Shown here one piece after another: positions 59,120-64,000 of a stretch of DNA of 64,000 bases. Position numbers and translations under genes: made by a program. This DNA comes from Arthrobacter sp. KBS0702 (GTDB taxonomy: Bacteria > Actinomycetota > Actinomycetes > Actinomycetales > Micrococcaceae), in NCBI RefSeq assembly GCF_005937985.2, contig NZ_CP042172.1, positions 3,585,548-3,649,547 on the forward strand, given 5' to 3'. The number at the start of each line of letters is the position of its first letter. Within the stretch, counting starts at the first letter, position 1. The notes under the pieces are model-generated. The model made no database searches. It was given only the letters and a program-made list of their open reading frames with translations, and was not told the DNA's origin.

Positions 59120-60184
59120 CTAACGTTCAGCAATTTCCGCTGCGGCTTCCAAGTAGGATAGGGCGCCGCTGGAGGAAGGGTCGTAGGTCATGACGGTCTG
59201 TTGGTAGCTCGGCGCCTCCGAGATCCGGACCGAGCGCGGAACCACAGCTCCGAGAACCTGCTCCGGGAAATGTTCACGCACCTCCGCTGCCACCTGGGCC
59301 GCGAGGTTGGTGCGGCCGTCGTACATCGTCAGCAGGATGGTCGAGACCACCAGATCCGCATTGAGGTGCTTCTGGATCATTTCGATGTTCTTGAGCAGTT
59401 GGCTCAGGCCTTCCAACGCGTAGTACTCGCACTGGATCGGGATCAGGACTTCACTGGCGGCGCAGAAAGCGTTGACGGTCAGGAGACCAAGGCTCGGCGG
59501 GCAGTCGATGAAGATGTAGTCCAGCCGTTCCTCGCCGTTCTTAGCGCGTTCCTTGGCATAGACGTCGATGGCGCGCCGCAGACGCTGCTCCCGGGCGACC
59601 AGGCTGACGAGTTCAATCTCGGCGCCGGCCAGGTGGATCGTCGCCGGGGCGCAAATCAGTTTCGCGATGTCCGGGCAGGGAGCCACGACGTCCTGCAACG
59701 GCACGTCGTTGATGAGGACGTCGTAGATGCTGTCGACGTCGGCGTGGTGCTCGATTCCCAGCGCGGTGGAGGCATTGCCCTGGGGGTCAATGTCGATCAC
59801 CAGGACATTGAGCCCGGCGGCCGCCAGGGCGGCAGCGATATTGACGGTGGTGGTGGTCTTGCCCACCCCACCCTTCTGGTTTGAAACGGTGAAGATCCGG
59901 GTCTTTTCCGGCTTCGGCAATTCGCGACCCAGCAGCCGTTCGCGGCGCTTGTTCTCGTGGGCAAGCTCACGGGCAATCGGGCTTGAATCGTCAATGGAAT
60001 CGAGCACGTTGCCGATCGAGGGAACGGAGGTTTCACGTGAAACGCTTGCAAAAACCGAGTCTGTAACCGAAAGCGTTTGCTTCGGCGACGCATTGTGAGC
60101 GGCAGCCGGCGCCCCGAAGGCGCGTGCTGACCCCAAGGACACAAACGGGGGAATCCGTTGTGTGGAGGCTTCGCTACTGCTCAC
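59120..60184 (-). CDS. parA: Chromosome-partitioning ATPase ParA (Soj)
   Basis: A 354-residue deviant-Walker ATPase: KGGVGKT at residues 104-110, FIDCPPSLGLLTVNA, and the C-terminal RISEAPSYQQTVMTYDP. It has an N-terminal extension of about 95 residues, common in actinobacteria. A parS site inside the gene encodes VSRET at residues 48-52. The GTG start at 60184 lacks a clear ribosome-binding site; a later start is possible. Confidence 0.96.
   Translation of the reverse strand: MSSSEASTQRIPPFVSLGSARAFGAPAAAHNASPKQTLSVTDSVFASVSRETSVPSIGNVLDSIDDSSPIARELAHENKRRERLLGRELPKPEKTRIFTVSNQKGGVGKTTTTVNIAAALAAAGLNVLVIDIDPQGNASTALGIEHHADVDSIYDVLINDVPLQDVVAPCPDIAKLICAPATIHLAGAEIELVSLVAREQRLRRAIDVYAKERAKNGEERLDYIFIDCPPSLGLLTVNAFCAASEVLIPIQCEYYALEGLSQLLKNIEMIQKHLNADLVVSTILLTMYDGRTNLAAQVAAEVREHFPEQVLGAVVPRSVRISEAPSYQQTVMTYDPSSSGALSYLEAAAEIAER
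60029..60044. other. parS: parS site 9, inside parA
   Basis: GGTTTCACGTGAAACG: perfect 14-bp core (60030-60043) within the parA coding region, 2.3 kb from site 8. Confidence 0.92.
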
Positions 60185-60270
60185 TCTGACACTCTCACTC
60201 TCATTCGGCGTTTACTGCCGGTCACTAGCCTAACCTCTTCGCTATGAAGACCGACGGCACCGGGCTGGTG

Positions 60271-60921
60271 CTACGCAATCTTTCGAGGCTTGTTCACAAC
60301 GATTCGGACAACGGTCGTGGGCTCTTCGAGGAGGTCCTCACCGACCACCACGACAGATGTCTCCACGCCACCGAGCTTGCGGATCACTTTGGCCGCCTTC
60401 TCGATCTCCTCACCGGCACTGCGTCCCTTGATGGCGACAACTTCACCTTTGCCCGCGAGCAGCGGAATCGTCAGTCCGGCAAGGTTCGAAAGGGCTGAAA
60501 CCGCTCGGGCGGTGACGACGTCGGCCTGGACGTGGCCCACAGCCAGTTCCGCCCTGGTCCGCATGATCGTGACGTTCTCCAGTCCGAGGTCGTCGACCAC
60601 TTCCTGGAGCCAAATGACGCGCCGTTCGAGCGGTTCGATCAGGGTGAGTTCCAAGTCCGGACGTGCAATGGCGAGACAGAGGCCCGGGAGGCCGGCTCCA
60701 CTGCCGACGTCGGCCACGTGGCTTCCGTGGGCGATCTCGCGCTCGATCACGGCGCAGTTGAGGACGTGCCGGCTCCACAGCCGGGGCACTTCGCGGGGGC
60801 CGATCAGGCCACGTTCCGTCCCCGAGGTGGCCAAATGCTCCACGTAGCGCCTCGCCAGGTCCAGCCGGTCACCAAAAATAGATTCGGCAGCCTTGAGTTC
60901 GGCCGCAGTAATTTCCACCAT
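60271..60921 (-). CDS. rsmG: 16S rRNA (guanine527-N7)-methyltransferase RsmG (GidB)
   Basis: A 216-residue SAM-dependent methyltransferase modifying G527 near the streptomycin site of 16S rRNA. SAM motif VADVGSGAGLPGLCLAIARP, followed by LTLIEPLERRVIWLQEV. Loss confers low-level streptomycin resistance in related bacteria. ATG at 60921; a TTG at 60924 directly precedes it. 17 bp after jag. Confidence 0.95.
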   Translation of the reverse strand: MVEITAAELKAAESIFGDRLDLARRYVEHLATSGTERGLIGPREVPRLWSRHVLNCAVIEREIAHGSHVADVGSGAGLPGLCLAIARPDLELTLIEPLERRVIWLQEVVDDLGLENVTIMRTRAELAVGHVQADVVTARAVSALSNLAGLTIPLLAGKGEVVAIKGRSAGEEIEKAAKVIRKLGGVETSVVVVGEDLLEEPTTVVRIVVNKPRKIA

Positions 60922-60938
60922 CAAGCTATTCCGCGGAT

Positions 60939-61550
60939 TCAGTCTGCGGAGACAACGATGTGCCGGTCGGCACCTTCGCCTTCGGACTCACTGACAAAGC
61001 CAAGATCTGCCACGGCGTCGTGCACGATCTTGCGTTCGTAGGCGCTCATCGGGGCGAGCGCGACGGCTTTGCCTGTGTCCTTGACCGAGGCGATGGCGTC
61101 TTCAGCGATCTGCTGCAGGTCACCGGCACGGTCCGCGCGGTAGCCATTGATGTCCAGCACGAGGCGGGAGCGGTTCTCCGTGGCCGAGAGCACGGCGAGG
61201 CGGGTCAGCTCCTGAAGGGCTTCGAGCACCTCGCCGTCGCGGCCAACCAGGTTCTCCAGACCGGAACCTTCCTCTTCGGCGACGATCGAGATGTAGGTGC
61301 GTCCATTGCGCACCTCGATGTCGATGTCGCCATCGATGTCGGCGATGTCCAGCAGCTCTTCGAGGTAGTCCGCAGCCACATCCCCCTCTTCCTCAAGGCG
61401 GCTCGCCGAGGAGCCCTTGTCTGAGCCGCGCGTGGCGTCGTCGGAGTCATTCCGCGACTCTGGGCTACCGTCAGCCAGGACCTCGTCCTGGAGCTCGGCC
61501 TGGGAAGCGGCTTCGTCGGAAATAGCGTGTTCGGTGCTCTCGGCGGACAT
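60939..61550 (-). CDS. jag: Jag/KhpB-type RNA-binding protein
   Basis: A 203-residue protein. After an acidic N-terminus of about 55 residues come the KH domain (ISIVAEEEGSGLENLVGRDGEVLEALQELTRL, GVGD-like GRDG loop) and the R3H domain (PMSAYERKIVHDAVAD). It belongs to the SpoIIIJ-associated family, which binds RNA and affects cell elongation. Its ATG overlaps the yidC stop by one base (TAATG). Confidence 0.93.
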   Translation of the reverse strand: MSAESTEHAISDEAASQAELQDEVLADGSPESRNDSDDATRGSDKGSSASRLEEEGDVAADYLEELLDIADIDGDIDIEVRNGRTYISIVAEEEGSGLENLVGRDGEVLEALQELTRLAVLSATENRSRLVLDINGYRADRAGDLQQIAEDAIASVKDTGKAVALAPMSAYERKIVHDAVADLGFVSESEGEGADRHIVVSAD

Positions 61551-62527
61551 TACTTCCTCTTCCTGTTCTTGCGCTGCGGCTGTACCCGCTGGCTCTTGGC
61601 GGCGACGGCGGCAGCAGCGGCTGCTGCCTCGGCCTCGGCGTCGGCCTTCTTGGCACCCATCAGGGGCAGGGACGGCAGGCCCTTGGCGGCACGACGCTCG
61701 GCCAGGGCCTTCGCGGCGGGGGATCCCGGCGTCGGCATACGGCGGATGACGAAGAACTGCTGGCCCATGGTCCAGAGGTTCGTGGTGGTCCAGTAGATCA
61801 GGACGCCAATGGGGAAGTTGATGCCGCCGACGCCGAAGACAACCGGCAGGATGTAGAGCATCATCTTCTGCTGGCGCATGAACGGGCTCGCCATGGCCTC
61901 TTCGGACATGTTCTTCGCCATGATCTGCTTCTGCGTGATGAACTGCGACGCCGTCATGGCCAGGATCATCACGATCGAGAGCACCCAGACAGCCACGTCG
62001 TTGCCGCCGGCGCCGCCGTGCAGCAGCGAGGCCGACAGCGGGGCACCGAAGATGCTGGACTCGTCGAACTGGACCACCTGGTCGTGGCTCAGGGCACCGA
62101 TGCCGGTCCCGCCGGCCTTGGCGGAGCTGATACCGGAGAGCACCTGGAACAGTGCGAAGAAGAACGGCATCTGGATCAGCATGGGCAGGCACGCCGAGAA
62201 CGGGTTGGTGCCGTGCTTCTTGTACATGGCCATCTGTTCCTGCGCCATGGCCTGGCGGGAAAGCTGGTCGGTCTTGCCCTTGTACTTGTCCTGGAGCTTC
62301 TTCAGGTCCGGCTGCAGCAACTGCATGCCGCGCTGGGCTTTGATCTGCTTGACGAACACGGGAATCAGCGCGGCGCGGATGACAAGCACCAGCCCGATGA
62401 TGGACAGCGTCCAGGTCCACCCGTTGGCGGCCGGGAGCCCAATGGCGCTCAATCCATCATGAAAACCGATCATGATGGCGGAAACTAGCCACTTGAACGG
62501 GGCCAGAATTGTTCCAAAGATGTCCAT
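61550..62527 (-). CDS. yidC: Membrane protein insertase YidC
   Basis: A 325-residue insertase of the Oxa1/YidC family with five core helices. Recognisable stretches are PVFVKQIKAQRGMQLLQPDLKKLQDKYKGK (cytoplasmic helical hairpin), PFFFALFQVLSG and NFPIGVLIYWTTTNLWTMGQQFFVIRRM. A Lys/Arg-rich tail RVQPQRKNRKRK may bind the ribosome. It starts 16 bp after yidD. Confidence 0.97.
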   Translation of the reverse strand: MDIFGTILAPFKWLVSAIMIGFHDGLSAIGLPAANGWTWTLSIIGLVLVIRAALIPVFVKQIKAQRGMQLLQPDLKKLQDKYKGKTDQLSRQAMAQEQMAMYKKHGTNPFSACLPMLIQMPFFFALFQVLSGISSAKAGGTGIGALSHDQVVQFDESSIFGAPLSASLLHGGAGGNDVAVWVLSIVMILAMTASQFITQKQIMAKNMSEEAMASPFMRQQKMMLYILPVVFGVGGINFPIGVLIYWTTTNLWTMGQQFFVIRRMPTPGSPAAKALAERRAAKGLPSLPLMGAKKADAEAEAAAAAAAVAAKSQRVQPQRKNRKRK

Positions 62528-62543
62528 ACGTTATCCCTACTCG

Positions 62544-62951
62544 TCAGGCCGCCGAGCGGCCTTCTCCATCAGACTGAACAGCCAGGTACTTGTCCGGGTT
62601 GTTCAGCACAACAATTCTGGGGGTGTGGCCGTCGGGCCACTCCCGGTGACCGGCGGGGACATGGTCCACACCGCCGGAATTCCATGGGTGGCAGCGCAAG
62701 AGGCGCCGGACCGCGAGCCAGCTTCCCTTGACGGCGCCGTGCACCGTGACCGCTTCCAGCGCGTAGGCCGAGCAACTGGGGAAGAATCGGCAAACCTGTC
62801 CGTACAGCGGGGACACCACCTTGCGGTAGCCCATCAGCAGCAGAATCAGGATGTTGCGGGGAAGGTTCCAGAGCGCCCGGCCGAGCCAGGCTGCCAAGGC
62901 TTTGACACGAGATCCAGGAACGGGGACGACGGCGGCAGTTGAGTTACGCAC
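62544..62951 (-). CDS. yidD: YidD membrane-insertion accessory protein
   Basis: A 135-residue protein with the YidD core ILLLMGYRKVVSPLYGQVCRFFPSCSAYALEAV and RLLRCHPWNSGGVDHVP, including its conserved cysteines. It helps YidC-dependent insertion. GTG start at 62951 overlaps rnpA by 8 bp. Confidence 0.95.
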   Translation of the reverse strand: MRNSTAAVVPVPGSRVKALAAWLGRALWNLPRNILILLLMGYRKVVSPLYGQVCRFFPSCSAYALEAVTVHGAVKGSWLAVRRLLRCHPWNSGGVDHVPAGHREWPDGHTPRIVVLNNPDKYLAVQSDGEGRSAA

Positions 62952-63354
62952 GCGGGGTCCCTTCCTGTGTTGTCTCGTAAGAAACTGTAGAAGCGGCCTG
63001 GGGAAGGCGGCTGCCCAGCCGTTTCATGGTTGTCTCCAAAGCGGCGTCATAGTCGCCCAGCAGATTGTCCCAGCCGGCTGCCGCCGAGGCGGGCAGGGCC
63101 CGGACCACGATAGCGAACCCGCTGGGATACTTCTGCAGCGACAAGGCACCGGCTTCTCTTAGTCTCCTCTTAACGAGGTTCCTGACAACAGCGTTCCCGA
63201 CACTCTTGGAAACGATGAAACCGATCCGGCTTGGTTCATCGGCAGCGAGAGCTGCCGTATATAACACTAAGTTCCGGCGTCCATTGCGGACGCCGGAACG
63301 TACAGTTGTTGAAAAATCGGCAGGGGTCCTCAGACGGTTCCGGGTGGCTAGCAC
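62944..63354 (-). CDS. rnpA: Ribonuclease P protein component
   Basis: A 136-residue basic protein that helps the RNase P RNA mature tRNA 5' ends. Contains the conserved RIGFIVSKSVGNAVVRNLVKRRLREA. GTG start at 63354. Lies 41 bp after rpmH, the classical rpmH-rnpA pair. Confidence 0.97.
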   Translation of the reverse strand: MLATRNRLRTPADFSTTVRSGVRNGRRNLVLYTAALAADEPSRIGFIVSKSVGNAVVRNLVKRRLREAGALSLQKYPSGFAIVVRALPASAAAGWDNLLGDYDAALETTMKRLGSRLPQAASTVSYETTQEGTPRA

Positions 63355-63395
63355 CGTTCAACTCGCATAGGGATGGTGACCGACGAGTCAGTTAT

Positions 63396-63533
63396 TTAGG
63401 CCGACAGCTCGGTGCGGCCCTTGCCACGACGGGCTGCCAGGATGGCACGGCCGGCACGGGTACGCATACGAAGGCGGAAGCCGTGCTTCTTGGCTCGACG
63501 GCGGTTATTCGGCTGAAAAGTCCGCTTGCTCAC
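63396..63533 (-). CDS. rpmH: 50S ribosomal protein L34
   Basis: A 45-residue, very basic protein read from a GTG at 63533: [19 protein letters not shown] then [20 protein letters not shown], the L34 signature. First gene of the rpmH-rnpA-yidD-yidC-jag-rsmG group and divergent from the expected dnaA. Confidence 0.98.
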   Translation of the reverse strand: MSKRTFQPNNRRRAKKHGFRLRMRTRAGRAILAARRGKGRTELSA

Positions 63534-64000
63534 GTTAGTTACTCCAGTGGATCAAAGGTGCGCCCACCCGATCAAAAAAGGGGAAGAACTGGCCGACGCT
63601 AAGTTTTGTATGCGCCGCTTCCCTCGACTCGCAAAGACGCAGGCGTCGGGGAGAGATTCAATGAGGCGAAAAGCGGACACAAAGGACTTCACAACGTTAG
63701 GGGAAAAACGCCTCCCGAGTCAAACCGGGAGCTGCGCCGCCGCCTGTCCCCAGCTGTGGTTAACCCGCCCGCCGGCCTGTGGATGAAGTGCGTCACGCGC
63801 CCCGATTTCGAACTACACCGGTGTGATTATCCACAGGGCTAACCCCAGCTATCTTCTAGGCTTTTCATCCCCTAGAGTGTCCCAGTAGCCGATTATCCAC
63901 GGACTGTGCACAACCCTGTGGATTAAGCCCGGGCCAGCAGCCTGGTTCGGGTCCTGTGGCTGCAGGTAACGCAGGCAAGCAAGGTTTGAGGAACTGATTG
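63534..64000. other. rpmH-dnaA intergenic region, probable oriC (left part)
   Basis: No gene. DnaA-box-like motifs: TGTGGTTAA (63755), TGTGGATGA (63778), exact TTATCCACA (63827-63835), TTATCCACG (63893-63901), TGTGCACAA (63905-63913), TGTGGATTA (63917-63925). The window ends before dnaA, so the origin and any AT-rich unwinding element are only partly visible. Confidence 0.75.
63694..63723 (-). promoter_or_regulatory. Candidate rpmH promoter
   Basis: On the minus strand TTGACT (63723-63718) and TAACGT (63699-63694) are 18 bp apart and face rpmH, 161 bp upstream of its start. The -35 box is a good match, the -10 box weak. Confidence 0.45.

Noticed and set aside
1-64000. tRNA, rRNA, prophage or insertion sequence
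   Set aside because: No TPsiC-arm pattern in a plausible fold, no rRNA core sequence, no transposase, integrase or flanking direct repeats were seen.

Overview
The window is high-GC actinobacterial DNA. Gene content and order point to a member of the Micrococcaceae, most likely Arthrobacter or Pseudarthrobacter, on the chromosome just left of the replication origin. The right end carries the conserved minus-strand run rpmH-rnpA-yidD-yidC-jag-rsmG-parA-parB. The last few hundred bases, between rpmH and the expected start of dnaA (not in the window), hold several DnaA-box-like sequences, as expected for oriC. The genus assignment is inferred from synteny and protein style, not from a database search.

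Layout. 0.15-7.0 kb: IclR regulator and divergent MHS-type transporter, an ATP-dependent DNA ligase, a MoaD-like/Asp-box-repeat pair, a universal stress protein and a DinB-like protein. 7.1-10.2 kb: a copper operon (csoR-copZ-copA) behind two CsoR-type palindromes. 10.3-16.5 kb: WXG100 protein, DMT and MATE exporters, a CGNR regulator, small membrane proteins, DoxX and a double-hotdog thioesterase. 16.5-22.6 kb: replication/translation cluster (dnaB; rpsF-ssb-rpsR-rplI) with two membrane-anchored L7/L12-like proteins, a zinc-ribbon protein and an FMN reductase between. 22.8-43.9 kb: mostly metabolic and transport genes (M18 aminopeptidase, intradiol dioxygenase-like lipoprotein, amino-acid permease, ABC-2 system, PAP2/diacylglycerol kinase fusion, PAP2 phosphatase, MFS, ABC-F, a penicillin-binding lipoprotein, a two-component system divergent from an ABC export/permease pair, a carotenoid-desaturase-like oxidoreductase, a GT87-like membrane protein). 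43.9-44.8 kb: a lower-GC, gene-poor stretch with two very small candidate genes. 44.8-53.1 kb: histidine phosphatase, CCA-adding enzyme, NUDIX, MurJ, a MurJ-associated pseudokinase-like protein, trxB and trxA.

The most unusual part is 53.15-57.78 kb. About 4.6 kb between trxA and parB holds no convincing protein gene but carries eight copies of the ParB-binding parS core, plus a ninth inside parA. One of the eight forms the stem of the parB transcription terminator. The same stretch holds two groups of DnaA-box-like sequences, one of them five motifs in about 70 bp. It looks like a dedicated centromere/replication-control region rather than ordinary intergenic DNA.

Other structure worth attention: four convergent gene pairs end on a shared CTAG, so that the two TAG stop codons overlap; the copper chaperone frame has a second start with an ideal ribosome-binding site that would add a Cys/His-rich extension; DnaA-box-like motifs cluster upstream of dnaB; and several palindromic operators (upstream of doxX, of the FMN reductase, and between the two-component and ABC genes) are unassigned.
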